A DNA stretch of 64,000 bases from Oleispira sp963851095 (lineage in GTDB: Bacteria > Pseudomonadota > Gammaproteobacteria > Pseudomonadales > Oceanobacteraceae), in assembly GCA_963851095.1 (NCBI GenBank), contig CAWKOX010000025.1, positions 62,001 through 126,000 of the forward strand, given 5' to 3'. Each line of letters opens with the position of its first letter. Positions within the stretch are counted from its first letter, which is position 1. A program made the translations under genes and the position numbers. The notes below the pieces were generated by a model. That model worked only from the letters and a program-made list of their open reading frames with translations, was not told the origin of the DNA and made no database searches. Below, one piece after another: positions 45,031 to 54,820 of the stretch.

Positions 45031-47811
45031 ATGTTTGAAGTTGGTCAGCGTTGGATAAGTGACACGGAGTCTGATTTAGGCCTAGGAATGGTTCAGGAAG
45101 TTACTTTTAGACAGGTAGCGATTTTATTCCCGGTTGCAGATGAAGTAAGGCGTTATTCAAAAGATCAAGCCCCTCTTACTCGTATAAAATTCAATATTGA
45201 AGATACGGTTCTTTTGGAAGACGGTAGTAAACTTACCATTACTGAAGTCCAAGAAATGAACGGTATTTTATTCTATGGCGATGCCGATCGTATTATTCCT
45301 GAAACTCAGCTGAGTGGACAGATTCAGTTAAGTCAGGCGTCTGAGCGTTTGTTAGCGGGTCAGGTTGATAACAGTAAGGCTTATGAGCTGCGTTTACGTG
45401 CCTTGCAAATGAAGAGTAAGCTGCAGGAACGTAAACATTATGGCCTTGTAGGAAGTCGTACTACCCTACTTCCTCACCAGTTATTTATTGCTAATGAAGT
45501 CGCTAGTCGTGAAGTTCCTCGAGTATTGCTTGCTGATGAAGTGGGCTTAGGTAAAACCATTGAAGCTGGCATGATCATGCATAGCTTATTATTGAGTGAA
45601 CGTATTGAGCGCGTATTAGTTTTATTGCCAGAAGCACTAACGCATCAATGGCTAGTCGAGATGGTTCGCCGCTTTAATTTACGCTTTAGTGTGTTGGATG
45701 AAGGCCGCTGCTTGGCGCTTGAAGACCAAGAAGATGGCGCAAATCCTTACTTGCAGCAGCAATTGGTACTTGCGCCGTTAAATGCAGTTGCCAATGATCC
45801 CAAACGTCGCGAGCAGATTTTGTCTGCTGGCTGGGACATGGTTGTTGTCGACGAGGCTCACCATCTTGGCTGGTCTCCTAGTGCTCATGATGAAAGCTAT
45901 GGATTAGTTGAGTCTTTGGCTCATGAATGCCCAGGCCTATTATTGCTTACGGCGACACCTGAGCAATTAGGCATGGAAGGTCACTTTGCGCGTTTACGCT
46001 TGCTAGATCCTGAGCGCTTCCATAATTTAGAAGAATTCATTCAGGAGCAGTCTCAATTTCAGCCTGTTGCTAATGCTGCACAGTCTTTACTGTCGGGCAG
46101 TGAATTGTCGAATACCGAGCGCGATGCGTTAAAAGGTCTATTAGGGCAAGATATTCCTGCACAGCCTGATGCTGAGCAATCTCAAGCTTGGATTAAGCAG
46201 TTAATTGATCAGCATGGTACTGGCCGAGTCTTATTCCGCAATACTCGTAGCGCAATGGAAGGTTTTCCTAATCGTGAAGTGATTGCACAGCCTTTCTTAC
46301 TGCCTGAAGCTTACAAAGCATTTTCTGGCTTAGACGGGTTGTATCCTGAGCGTCAAATAGACGATTGGGAGAGTGTTGATCCGCGTATTGATTGGATTAA
46401 TGAGTTAATCAAGGCAAATAAGGGCGAGAAGTTCTTATTAATTACCCATCAGCAGAAAACGGTTCTTCAGATCGAGCGTGCTTTATGGGAACGCTATGGC
46501 ACTCAGTGTGCGGTATTCCATGAAGATATGGATATGATCGAGCGAGATCGTGCCGCAGCCTATTTTGCGGAACAAGAAGGCGGTGCTCAAATTTTGCTTT
46601 GCAGTGAAATTGGTAGCGAAGGTCGTAACTTCCAGTTTGCTCGCCATTTGGTTTTGTTTGATTTGCCTGACAACTGCGACCTTATTGAACAGCGCATTGG
46701 TCGACTTGACCGTATTGGTCAAAAGCACGACATTCAGTTGCATATCCCTTATTTTGAAGAGCATTCTTCTGAGCGCTTATTTGAGCTGTTGAATATTGGA
46801 GTGGATGTCTTCAGTCATCCGAATCCCCTTGCTCAGTCTTTACTTAATCACCATCATACACAAATGGTTGAAGCGCTTAACAGCCCCAAGATCAGTGATT
46901 TACACAAGCTGGTTGATGCTTTGATTCCTGAGCGTGAAGCTCAGCAGCAAAAGTTGGAACAAGGTCGTGATCGTTTATTAGAGTTACAGTCGTGCGATCC
47001 TGAGAAATCGAAGGCCCTGCTCGATCAGATTCTTGCAGATGATCGCCTTGATCAAGCTATTTTGCCGAGTTTTCTTGAACAGGTATGTGATGTTTATGGA
47101 ATTATTCAGCAAGACCACAGCCAACACTGCTTTATTCTGCGCCCTGGCGACCATATGTTAACCAGTTACTTCCCTCACCTTCCTGAAGATGGTTTAACCT
47201 ATACCTGTCGTCGTGATGTCGCTGTTGCTCGTGATGATGTTCAATTTTTCACGTGGGAGCATCCGTTAATCGTGGGGGCTTTGGACTTAATTCTTTCTGA
47301 AGATCATGGTAATTCAAACGTTGCGTACGTTGAAAATCATCAGTTCGCTACAGGAGATTTTTACTTCCAAGCTCAGTATACGCTGGAGTCACAAGCACCT
47401 AAGGCTTTGCAGATTCAGCGTTATTTACCTGCAGAAGGCATTCACATTGCGGTTGATCCTAACGGCGGCATTGAATTTCAAGAGCCAGATTACCTTGATT
47501 TCCCTGAAGATTTGAAACGCTCAACGGCGACAGGTTTGGTTAAGCGTGTTGAAACGGGCATTAAGAAGTCTTTAAAAATTGCTAAAGAAGCGGCAGAAGC
47601 TCAGCTTCCTAAGCAGTTAGCATTGGGTGCTAAAAGAATGGCGACTGAGCTAGACGGTGAAATATCTCGATTGCAAGAGCTGCAGAAAACCAATCGAAAC
47701 ATTCGTGATAGTGAGATTGATTTACTTAAGCAAAAGAAAGTCGCACTTGAGAAAGCTATTAGCCAAGCAAATTACAAAATGGATAATATCCGCATTGTGT
47801 TTTGTGGGTAA
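45031..47811 (+). CDS. rapA: RNA polymerase-associated helicase RapA (HepA)
   Basis: 926 aa, Swi2/Snf2 family. N-terminal Tudor-like domain (FEVGQRWISDTESDLGLGMV), Walker A ADEVGLGKTIEAGMI, DEAH box VVDEAHHLGW, LLTATPEQLGMEGHFARLRLLDPERF, motif V/VI IGSEGRNFQFARHLVLFDLP and IEQRIGRLDRIGQ. RapA recycles RNA polymerase after transcription. Slightly shorter than the E. coli protein (968 aa). Confidence 0.95.
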   Translation: MFEVGQRWISDTESDLGLGMVQEVTFRQVAILFPVADEVRRYSKDQAPLTRIKFNIEDTVLLEDGSKLTITEVQEMNGILFYGDADRIIPETQLSGQIQLSQASERLLAGQVDNSKAYELRLRALQMKSKLQERKHYGLVGSRTTLLPHQLFIANEVASREVPRVLLADEVGLGKTIEAGMIMHSLLLSERIERVLVLLPEALTHQWLVEMVRRFNLRFSVLDEGRCLALEDQEDGANPYLQQQLVLAPLNAVANDPKRREQILSAGWDMVVVDEAHHLGWSPSAHDESYGLVESLAHECPGLLLLTATPEQLGMEGHFARLRLLDPERFHNLEEFIQEQSQFQPVANAAQSLLSGSELSNTERDALKGLLGQDIPAQPDAEQSQAWIKQLIDQHGTGRVLFRNTRSAMEGFPNREVIAQPFLLPEAYKAFSGLDGLYPERQIDDWESVDPRIDWINELIKANKGEKFLLITHQQKTVLQIERALWERYGTQCAVFHEDMDMIERDRAAAYFAEQEGGAQILLCSEIGSEGRNFQFARHLVLFDLPDNCDLIEQRIGRLDRIGQKHDIQLHIPYFEEHSSERLFELLNIGVDVFSHPNPLAQSLLNHHHTQMVEALNSPKISDLHKLVDALIPEREAQQQKLEQGRDRLLELQSCDPEKSKALLDQILADDRLDQAILPSFLEQVCDVYGIIQQDHSQHCFILRPGDHMLTSYFPHLPEDGLTYTCRRDVAVARDDVQFFTWEHPLIVGALDLILSEDHGNSNVAYVENHQFATGDFYFQAQYTLESQAPKALQIQRYLPAEGIHIAVDPNGGIEFQEPDYLDFPEDLKRSTATGLVKRVETGIKKSLKIAKEAAEAQLPKQLALGAKRMATELDGEISRLQELQKTNRNIRDSEIDLLKQKKVALEKAISQANYKMDNIRIVFCG

Positions 47812-47817
47812 AAACCG

Positions 47818-47847
47818 CCTAGAAGAAAGCGCAGCTTTCTTAGGTTT
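47818..47847 (+). terminator. Intrinsic terminator after rapA
   Basis: CCTA-GA-AGAAAGC (47818-47830) pairs with GCTTTCTTAGG (47834-47844), followed by TTTTT. Starts six bases after the rapA stop. A second perfect hairpin CTAGCCAT-GG-ATGGCTAG follows at 47854-47871. Confidence 0.75.
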
Positions 47848-47919
47848 TTACGACTAGCCATGGATGGCTAGGCCGGGCTGCCAATCAAAAATACCAACCT
47901 TCAAGAGTATTTCAAGTAC

Positions 47920-48030
47920 TGCATCAGGGAATTAATTTCTGGGGACGTGGTAAATACGCCGCTTCGCTCTCCCTGTACACTCTCTACAGCTCCCTGCTGT
48001 AGAAGCCCCATAAATGAAATCCCTAATGCA
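47920..48030. repeat. Intergenic palindromic repeat, about 111 bp
   Basis: Outer arms TGCATCAGGGAATTAATTT..GGGG (47920-47944) and its imperfect inverse CCCCATAAATGAAATCCCTA..GCA (48006-48030), with an inner perfect hairpin CTACAGC-TCCCT-GCTGTAG (47984-48002). Similar 'CAGGGAATTAATTTCTGGGG' intergenic palindromes occur, from memory, in other marine gammaproteobacteria. No ORF. Could be a mobile-palindrome (REP-like or MITE-like) copy. Confidence 0.6.
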
Positions 48031-48095
48031 TTACCAAGATAGCCGAGTGGATTTGAGGTTGTTAATTGAGGGTCGTCCTTTAGGGCGAAAATTCT

Positions 48096-49478
48096 CTACG
48101 ACCTTGGCGCTCTCATGGTTACAAATTCTTCTGCTGATGTTGGGTGAATGCCAATCGTTGCGTCGAAGTCTGCTTTGGTTGCGCCTGCGGTAATGGCTAC
48201 GGCAATCCCTTGGATTGTTTCACCAGCGTCATGGCCAACCATGTGCGCCGCAATTACTTTGTTATTCGCCTTATTGACGATCAACTTCATCAAGGTGCGC
48301 TCATTCATACCCGAGATAGTATGCTTTAGAGGTTTGAAATTAGATTCGTAAACGTCAAATTCGATACCTTGGGCTTTGCATTCGTCTTCAGTTGGGCCAA
48401 CGGTGCCTATATTAGGCTGGCAGAATACAGCGGTTGGAATATTGTCGTAATTCATTGGTACGGTATCACCATGATACTGATGCGCTAAGAATTTCATTCC
48501 TTGTGCTAACGCAACGGGGGTTAGTTGTGGGGTGCCGATAACATCACCCAGTGCATAAATTGATGGAACACTGGTCTGAAAGAAGTCATCTACCTTAATG
48601 GTCGTATTCTTGTTCAGTTCGATACCTAGCTTCTCTAAGTTCAAACCGTCGGTCATTGGGCGACGGCCTGTGGCATACAACACAAGGTCAAATTCTTGTT
48701 GCTGCTTATTAGTGAAGGTAACCAGTAATGTGCCATCGGTTTGTTTTTCGATGCTTTCTACTTCGGTCTCTGCTGCGATATTAACGCCCTTCTCGATCAT
48801 TTGCTCTTGCACGAAAAGACGGATGTCATCATCAAAGCCACGCAATACAAGATCTTTGCGAACCGCTAGAGTCGTTTCAACCCCTAGGCCATTAAAGATA
48901 CCTGCAAACTCGACGGCAATGTAACCCGCGCCAACAACTAATGCGCGCTTAGGGAAGTCTTCATCACTTAGGTCAAAGACTTCATTCGAAGTAATAGCAT
49001 GCTCAACACCGGGGACTTCTGGTTTAAAAGGCCAACTGCCCGTTGCAATTAGAATCGTTTCGCCGGTAATGTCTTGCTCTGTACCATCTTGGCCATTGAT
49101 GTGGACAGTATTGGCATCCACTAAACTGCCAGTGCCATTAAAAATGGTAGCGCCTGGGCCGGTTAATAAGTTTTGGTAAATGCCGTTTAAACGTGAGATT
49201 TCATTGGTTTTATTATCGCGCAGTGTTGGCCAATGAAAATCATTGAATTGGCTATTGATACCGAAGCCTTTGGCCTCTTCAACTTTTTCGCGGTATTCCG
49301 ATGCATATACAAACATCTTTTTAGGGACGCAACCAACATTGACGCACGTTCCACCCAAATAACGATTCTCAATAATGGCAACTTTTTTGCCTTGAGCTGC
49401 AGCCATGCGGGCTGAACGAACGCCGCCTGAGCCTGCGCCAATCACTACTAGGTCAAAGTGTTGAAGTTCTGTATTCAC
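48096..49478 (-). CDS. gorA: Glutathione-disulfide reductase
   Basis: 460 aa with a GTG start and GGAGA upstream. FAD motif VVIGAGSGGVRSARMAA, redox-active disulfide GGTCVNVGCVPKK, NADPH-binding GAGYIAVEFAGIFNGLG with Arg residues in AVRKDLVLRGFD that indicate NADPH preference, and the C-terminal active site IGIHPTSAEEFVTM. Reduces GSSG to GSH. Shares no operon with gsp genes. Confidence 0.93.
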   Translation of the reverse strand: MNTELQHFDLVVIGAGSGGVRSARMAAAQGKKVAIIENRYLGGTCVNVGCVPKKMFVYASEYREKVEEAKGFGINSQFNDFHWPTLRDNKTNEISRLNGIYQNLLTGPGATIFNGTGSLVDANTVHINGQDGTEQDITGETILIATGSWPFKPEVPGVEHAITSNEVFDLSDEDFPKRALVVGAGYIAVEFAGIFNGLGVETTLAVRKDLVLRGFDDDIRLFVQEQMIEKGVNIAAETEVESIEKQTDGTLLVTFTNKQQQEFDLVLYATGRRPMTDGLNLEKLGIELNKNTTIKVDDFFQTSVPSIYALGDVIGTPQLTPVALAQGMKFLAHQYHGDTVPMNYDNIPTAVFCQPNIGTVGPTEDECKAQGIEFDVYESNFKPLKHTISGMNERTLMKLIVNKANNKVIAAHMVGHDAGETIQGIAVAITAGATKADFDATIGIHPTSAEEFVTMRAPRS

Positions 49479-49583
49479 GATAAATCTCCGTAACCAAGGT
49501 TCTGTTTTGACAGGACCTTTGATGATTAATTTTTTTGTAGCAGGCTTTAAAGGATGAGTAGAGTTTAGATGAATTTATTAATG

Positions 49584-49634
49584 AGGTCTCATAGTGAGTA
49601 TTAATGGCTTAGATTAACATTCTCTATGAGACCT
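49584..49634. terminator. Hairpin at the 3' end of the gsp operon
   Basis: Perfect 11-bp arms AGGTCTCATAG (49584-49594) and CTATGAGACCT (49624-49634) with a 29-nt loop. It lies just downstream of gspM on the minus strand. No strong U-tract, so it may be a regulatory hairpin rather than a terminator. Confidence 0.5.
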
Positions 49635-49649
49635 ACTCAGCGTTGCTGC

Positions 49650-50186
49650 CTATTTATATAAAGAGCCGCGTAAATCTACAAGCCCTGGTTTATCGCCACG
49701 CTCTACATTGATTTGTTTGATCTGAATGTTGTGCTTTTGATTTAAATCTTCTAACCAGCGCATGGCGTCGTCGAAGACAGCGCCCTCTAACCAGATTCTT
49801 AAGCCATCACCATCCGGTTCAAAACGTTTTAGGTTGATGTTGGATCGCTTTGCTTGTTTTGTCACAATGGCCAATATCGGCGCGCTGCTTGACTGGTTGT
49901 TGGTTTGTCCTTGAAATTTATGAGCGTTATTCGCAAGGGTTTCGTAGGTTGCAATACTTTTGGCAAGTTTGGTTTGATACAGTTCTTGCTTAGCCAAAAA
50001 GGGTTGTACGAACAGGATGATAATTAAACACAGGACAATAAAGGCAGAGATACCTTTAATGATTTTTTGATCGCGGACATTCTGGCTGCCATACCAAAGA
50101 TTGAAGCTTACAACAGGAGGAAGTTGCTTTAACTTTTGTAGGCTTTCAGTCCAGCTGGAGCCTAGCTTCTGCTTTAGGGTGTTCAT
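49650..50186 (-). CDS. gspM: Type II secretion protein GspM
   Basis: 178 aa. N-terminal membrane helix (GISAFIVLCLIIILFVQPFL) and periplasmic domain with FEPDGDGLRIWLEGAVFDDAMRWLEDL, the GspM pattern. Start overlaps the gspL stop by 4 bp (ATGA). Inner-membrane platform component that binds GspL. Confidence 0.9.
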   Translation of the reverse strand: MNTLKQKLGSSWTESLQKLKQLPPVVSFNLWYGSQNVRDQKIIKGISAFIVLCLIIILFVQPFLAKQELYQTKLAKSIATYETLANNAHKFQGQTNNQSSSAPILAIVTKQAKRSNINLKRFEPDGDGLRIWLEGAVFDDAMRWLEDLNQKHNIQIKQINVERGDKPGLVDLRGSLYK

Positions 50187-51424
50187 GCGGAAGCTCCTAT
50201 TTTGATTCGGCCTTTAACGCCATTTTTGTCATTGGTTGCTTGGGCAATTTCAACATTGAGACCTTGTTGTTCTATGGCGGCTTTATAGCTTTGCAATTGA
50301 GCCAAGGTTTTAGACGTTAGGTCTATGACTAATTCATTTTGGCGATCATTAAAGCGAAAGCTCTGCCATTCAATGGATTGCTTTAAGTTGTTTTGCTGCA
50401 GCGCTTTACTCGCTTGAGAGAGCAATACCATTACTCCAGCGCTGGTGACGGTGCTGTCCCCTTTTACTTTGCTGCGAATTTGGCGCTCTAAGAACCGAAC
50501 TCTCTCACCAGGAAATAGACGCTTGTACAAGCCAATGGTTTCAGCTTTCACGTGATTTTGCTGAGCGACCAAGCGCTTATTCTCCAAAGAAATTTCGGTG
50601 AAGCTAAATATGCACCAGCAAGCTGCAAGTGCTGCTACAGGCTTCCACCATACCGCTGGTTGATCTTTTTTTGGCTCTGCAGGGCGAAACTCACCGGTTA
50701 ATAAATCACTGCACTTGGCAGATAATGCATCATCCCTTAAGCTTGAAAAGTCACCATGCTGAACGCTAACGGTTTCGAATATTCCTGCTGAATTGGTTTC
50801 TATCTGTGTCTTAAGTAGATTGGCGCTATCAAGATTCGAGTCGATTAACGTTATCGCCGCTTGAGATCCTTTGGCCAAATCGTCGCATAAGCCTTCTAGG
50901 AAAGCAGCTAATGCCGACTCGTGAATTTTAGCTTCACTTAAACCTGGAATATTAACAAGCCAAAATTTACCGTCGTGTACCAAACTGTTTTCAGGCACTA
51001 AGCTGGTTTCTGGGATGAGCTGGCGCAGCTTGATATGTCTTAGTTCGCAGGCTTCAAGTAATCGATTAAAATTGTCGACCATGCTGCAGTATACGCGATG
51101 GGTAAACTTACCCATCTTACCCGCTGTGACTAAATGGTAGTGACTAATGTCTTCAATAAGGCTTTCTTCAAGTGCGAAAGGTAGGGCTTTCGGTAGATGC
51201 CTTCCTTGTACTCCGGGCAGCGTTAACCAGCGGCACACATAGTTTTCACCTTGTAAGATAAAACGTAGTTGTGTCAGGTCTTCTAGCGTTTCTGCCCACT
51301 CATCCAAGGGGAGCCAGTGGGCATTAACATCACTGTCGGTGTTATTTTCTTGTATTGCTGGGGTGAGTGGTGAAACAAACCAGGTTTCTAGCTCTACACT
51401 CCAACGTACCGCAACTGTTTCCAT
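50183..51424 (-). CDS. gspL: Type II secretion protein GspL
   Basis: 413 aa. Cytoplasmic actin-like N-domain (LPGVQGRHLPKALPFALEESLIEDISHYHL), membrane helix near 255 (WWKPVAALAACWCIFSFTEISL) and periplasmic ferredoxin-like C-domain. Recruits the GspE ATPase. Confidence 0.92.
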   Translation of the reverse strand: METVAVRWSVELETWFVSPLTPAIQENNTDSDVNAHWLPLDEWAETLEDLTQLRFILQGENYVCRWLTLPGVQGRHLPKALPFALEESLIEDISHYHLVTAGKMGKFTHRVYCSMVDNFNRLLEACELRHIKLRQLIPETSLVPENSLVHDGKFWLVNIPGLSEAKIHESALAAFLEGLCDDLAKGSQAAITLIDSNLDSANLLKTQIETNSAGIFETVSVQHGDFSSLRDDALSAKCSDLLTGEFRPAEPKKDQPAVWWKPVAALAACWCIFSFTEISLENKRLVAQQNHVKAETIGLYKRLFPGERVRFLERQIRSKVKGDSTVTSAGVMVLLSQASKALQQNNLKQSIEWQSFRFNDRQNELVIDLTSKTLAQLQSYKAAIEQQGLNVEIAQATNDKNGVKGRIKIGASA

Positions 51425-51481
51425 TATTTCAGCCTAAAACGTGTTTCTAAATACCACCGCACCTGGGGGGTATTACTATTG

Positions 51482-52588
51482 TTATTCAGTGTTATTGTTG
51501 CCACCACTATTATTGACTCCATTATTAGCGCTGCTATTAGCACTAGACACCACTGGGAGGCGCGCTTCCGTTCGAGAGTAATCTCGGTAATAGGTTCGCA
51601 TCTCTCCAGATTGTAAGTCGCGGTGCATCAACATTTCTACGGTGGCAACTCGGTCTGCCAGTGTAACGCGTGCAAAAACTTCAAAGTACTGAGAGTTTAC
51701 ACTGAAATCAGGCTTATCCCATACTTCCTTCGGGTTTTGATTATTTGAGCTTGGATTATTTTTACCCGCCTCGGTAAATGGTTGTACTTCAGTTAAACTC
51801 CAAAATTCCTCAAGGCTACTGAAGCCTTTCTCCCCTCGGCTATTAATAACAGTATCGGCATCAGAGAGTGACCACGTTGATGACAATGATGCCAGTACTT
51901 TATCACTGGCGGTATTGACGTTTAGCGTTGCATTAACGGGTAGCGTGCTGACATAGGGTTTGAGCTTGCGATAAATGTCGGCATCTATTTCTTTTACTAA
52001 TAATAATTCAGACGGGTGTTTAAATAACGCGTAGCTCGCACGGTATGGCACTTCTTCCGCTAAATAGTCATTATCAACCATGCTGTCTTCGTCCATAAAT
52101 TGCTGAGTATTGTCTGCAATGATGGGGTCGATACCGAGCTCAGCCAGTAAGTTTTTAAACCTTTGGTTTTGAACGGCTCGATTGCTTGCACTTTTATGTA
52201 AGCTATTGAGATTAAATCGAGATTGGGCATCGATGATTTGAATTTCAGCGGTGCCTGGATCTAACGGGTATGTGAGTGGGTTTGCCCAATCTTCTGATAA
52301 ATTATCGATTTCGGCATTATTATCAAAATCTAGGCGTAACCCTGCGCGCACTGCGTACTCTATGCCACTGCTATAGGCTCTTGCTTGCTGCAATGCCTGT
52401 AGGTTACCACTGCGTTGAATGTCTAAGCTTTGGCGCTCAATCATTGCTGTTGCCAATACGGATACGATGGCAAAAATAAGTAAAACCGAGATGAGCGCAA
52501 GCCCCTGCTGTTTTTGCGGGTTAATGCTGCGCTTATGGTTGAGGCTATTGCTGGAGCTGTTTTTAATTGGCGTATTATTGATCATCAT
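51482..52588 (-). CDS. gspK: Type II secretion minor pseudopilin GspK
   Basis: 368 aa. Prepilin-type helix after the cleavage Gly: QQGLALISVLLIFAIVSVLATAMIERQSLD, lacking Glu at mature position 5 as GspK normally does. Large alpha domain insertion (NPLTYPLDPGTAEIQIIDAQSRFNLN). The N- and C-terminal ends are Asn/Ser-rich. Overlaps gspJ by 14 bp. Caps the pseudopilus tip with GspI and GspJ. Confidence 0.92.
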   Translation of the reverse strand: MMINNTPIKNSSSNSLNHKRSINPQKQQGLALISVLLIFAIVSVLATAMIERQSLDIQRSGNLQALQQARAYSSGIEYAVRAGLRLDFDNNAEIDNLSEDWANPLTYPLDPGTAEIQIIDAQSRFNLNSLHKSASNRAVQNQRFKNLLAELGIDPIIADNTQQFMDEDSMVDNDYLAEEVPYRASYALFKHPSELLLVKEIDADIYRKLKPYVSTLPVNATLNVNTASDKVLASLSSTWSLSDADTVINSRGEKGFSSLEEFWSLTEVQPFTEAGKNNPSSNNQNPKEVWDKPDFSVNSQYFEVFARVTLADRVATVEMLMHRDLQSGEMRTYYRDYSRTEARLPVVSSANSSANNGVNNSGGNNNTE

Positions 52589-53336
52589 ATGCCAGCAACC
52601 ATAATCGTTCTATTTCACCTATTTTAGGCAATGTTAGCCTCCAGCGCATAGCGACCGGAATTTCTGGAGCGCCACCGGTTTGTAAGTTTGGCCATTGGGT
52701 ATACCAGTTAGATTCACCGCTTTGGCCTTGGGTATTGCTTCCGCTGGCGTTGGTGTTTTCTTTGGCAAATATTTCTATTTCTAAAGAATCTACAAGGTCC
52801 AATACAATTTGCGTTTTAGCTTCTGTATCCCCAGAGCGGTCAAGCACTGGCCAAAAATAGCGCACCAAACAAGACCCTTCTGGCTCTATATTGCCCCAAT
52901 CTTGAAGACGCAGCTTTGCTTGTGCGCATTCCTCTTCTTGAATATCAAATAATTGAAACGCTACGCGCTGCATAATAGCGCGCCCATTCGGCTCGTTTGG
53001 GTTGTTGCGCCACCCAAGCCTAGTCCATTCTGCTAAATAATCGGTGCTATCAAGAATGATAGAGGGCTGAGAGTCGCCGTATTGATCTCGAATGCCTCGA
53101 TTGATTATTTGTTCAACATCACGACTTACAAATTGGTTAAATCTTTGTAAGGTCGTCAGCTGCTCAGAGCGAATGTCGGTTGTTTTCTTTGTTTCGATAA
53201 TGTTACTGAGCAAGCTGGTTGAAGAGATCCCGATCAGTGCTGTGATGGATATCGCAATCATGACTTCTAGCAAGGTAAAGCCAATTGCTTTTTGTCTTAG
53301 TGTATACGTTAATGAATTGGGCTTATGACTGATCAT
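52575..53336 (-). CDS. gspJ: Type II secretion minor pseudopilin GspJ
   Basis: 253 aa. Prepilin motif IGFTLLEVMIAISITALIGI with the Glu5. Periplasmic domain with QRVAFQLFDIQ and SCLVRYFWPVLDRS. Start directly abuts the gspI stop. Confidence 0.9.
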   Translation of the reverse strand: MISHKPNSLTYTLRQKAIGFTLLEVMIAISITALIGISSTSLLSNIIETKKTTDIRSEQLTTLQRFNQFVSRDVEQIINRGIRDQYGDSQPSIILDSTDYLAEWTRLGWRNNPNEPNGRAIMQRVAFQLFDIQEEECAQAKLRLQDWGNIEPEGSCLVRYFWPVLDRSGDTEAKTQIVLDLVDSLEIEIFAKENTNASGSNTQGQSGESNWYTQWPNLQTGGAPEIPVAMRWRLTLPKIGEIERLWLLAYDDQ

Positions 53337-53731
53337 CAGTATTTACCCATAAAACCCGTTAGGCTTACTAATGAATTTTCTTTATCGGTCATTTTAGCGA
53401 CCTTAATCTCAATGCGTCGAAAATTGGGCAGCGGCGTATCTTCGACTTTAGTAACAATATGCCATTCGCGCCCAGCCATTTCTTCTTCGTCTTTTGTTTG
53501 GGTTGCTGCTGGGTACCCTAATAATTTTAATTTGTTAAGGCGATTTTCAGCAACGAAAGACGCCAAAGTCTTTTCTTCTAAATAAAGCACGGTATCGGCG
53601 TTTTGACTTGCGGTACGACTAATAGCAGCAGCCATCACGGCAAAGATCGACAAGGCAATCATTACCTCAATTAAGGTAAATCCACGTTTGCTATAAATGT
53701 TACTGAGTGAATTATTCTTCATATTGCTCAA
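53336..53731 (-). CDS. gspI: Type II secretion minor pseudopilin GspI
   Basis: 131 aa. Prepilin motif RGFTLIEVMIALSIFAVMAAA and conserved FVAENRLNKLKL and GREWHIV. Overlaps gspH by 20 bp. Confidence 0.9.
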   Translation of the reverse strand: MSNMKNNSLSNIYSKRGFTLIEVMIALSIFAVMAAAISRTASQNADTVLYLEEKTLASFVAENRLNKLKLLGYPAATQTKDEEEMAGREWHIVTKVEDTPLPNFRRIEIKVAKMTDKENSLVSLTGFMGKY

Positions 53732-54314
53732 TGTTCATCTGAAAGCGGCTAAAGCCATCACCTTCAATAAAAATGCTGAAGCTCTCATCGTATTCGTGAT
53801 TGATCGCGACTTTGAAAGGTGTGTATTCATCGGATGATAAAAACATAATGGCAGGCTTTACCCCATCGTCACTTATCAGCTCAGCAAGATCAAACTCTTT
53901 ATCTTCGATGAATAATGACATAGAAAGCTGTTCCGGAAGCTCTATTGAGGCCTTAAGACTGCCCTGGTAAGTGTCCCAGGGAATGTCCTTGAGCTTGCTA
54001 AGTTCTTCGCTGGTTTTGCCCTCAATATGCCTGGGGTTATGAATGTCGAAGTATTTTAATAGCTGGGTCGACTGACCATCCATCGCCAAGCCTAGATCAA
54101 TGTTTTGAAATACCGCTTCGTCACGATAAGCGCTTAGCTGGGCAATAAACTTTAATGCTTGCTGCTTTGCTTCGTGCTTTTGTTCGTTGCCACCACCGCT
54201 TAAGGTTGCCATGCCAAGCATGAGACCAATTATGGTGAGTACAACCATGATTTCGAGCAAAGTAAAGCCTGAATGTGCACGGTAGCTTGATGGCATGCGA
54301 ACGTTATTGAACAC
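53712..54314 (-). CDS. gspH: Type II secretion minor pseudopilin GspH
   Basis: 200 aa. Prepilin motif SGFTLLEIMVVLTIIGLMLGMA, then a beta-rich C-domain (YQGSLKASIELPEQLSM, GVKPAIMFLSSDEYTPFKVAI). Confidence 0.9.
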   Translation of the reverse strand: MFNNVRMPSSYRAHSGFTLLEIMVVLTIIGLMLGMATLSGGGNEQKHEAKQQALKFIAQLSAYRDEAVFQNIDLGLAMDGQSTQLLKYFDIHNPRHIEGKTSEELSKLKDIPWDTYQGSLKASIELPEQLSMSLFIEDKEFDLAELISDDGVKPAIMFLSSDEYTPFKVAINHEYDESFSIFIEGDGFSRFQMNIEQYEE

Positions 54315-54318
54315 CCAA

Positions 54319-54771
54319 TTATCCTTGATGTTCTATATCGGCTAACTCTTCTTCTCCGCCTTCTTGACCGTCAGCACCCAGTGATAGAATGGTATAGCTG
54401 CCTTCTTCGTAAAAGTACGCAAACTCATTACCCCAAGCATCCAGAGGTAGTTTGCCACCTTTCAGGTAGCCGCCAGACTTCCAGTTTTTAGGTTCTGGGC
54501 TGCCGCTTGGCTTGGTAATTAAGGCTTCTAGGCCTTGATCGGTTGTTGGGTAGGTGTAGTTATCGAGCTTGTACAAATCAAGCGCGTTGCCGATTAAAAA
54601 CATCTGGCTCTTGGTTGTTTTAATGCGAGCTTCACCGGCATTGCCCATAATGTTACCTGCGACTAGCGCGAGCATACCGCCAATAATGGCTAATACAACC
54701 ATAACTTCAATGAGGGTGAAGCCCGATTGCTTTGCAGTATTGGTGCTGTGTTTATAAGACATTTTTTGCAT
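54319..54771 (-). CDS. gspG: Type II secretion major pseudopilin GspG
   Basis: 150 aa. Prepilin motif SGFTLIEVMVVLAIIGGMLALV, then the conserved ALDLYKLDNYTYPTTDQGLEALI and LDAWGNEFAYFYEEGSYTILSLGADG with the Ca-binding loop. The fibre-forming subunit. Start could be 54771 or the MSYKHS Met at 54762. Confidence 0.94.
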   Translation of the reverse strand: MQKMSYKHSTNTAKQSGFTLIEVMVVLAIIGGMLALVAGNIMGNAGEARIKTTKSQMFLIGNALDLYKLDNYTYPTTDQGLEALITKPSGSPEPKNWKSGGYLKGGKLPLDAWGNEFAYFYEEGSYTILSLGADGQEGGEEELADIEHQG

Positions 54772-54820
54772 GACTATTTTCCTAGTTTATTATGAATTTA
54801 CTTCTAATTTGCTTCTGAGC

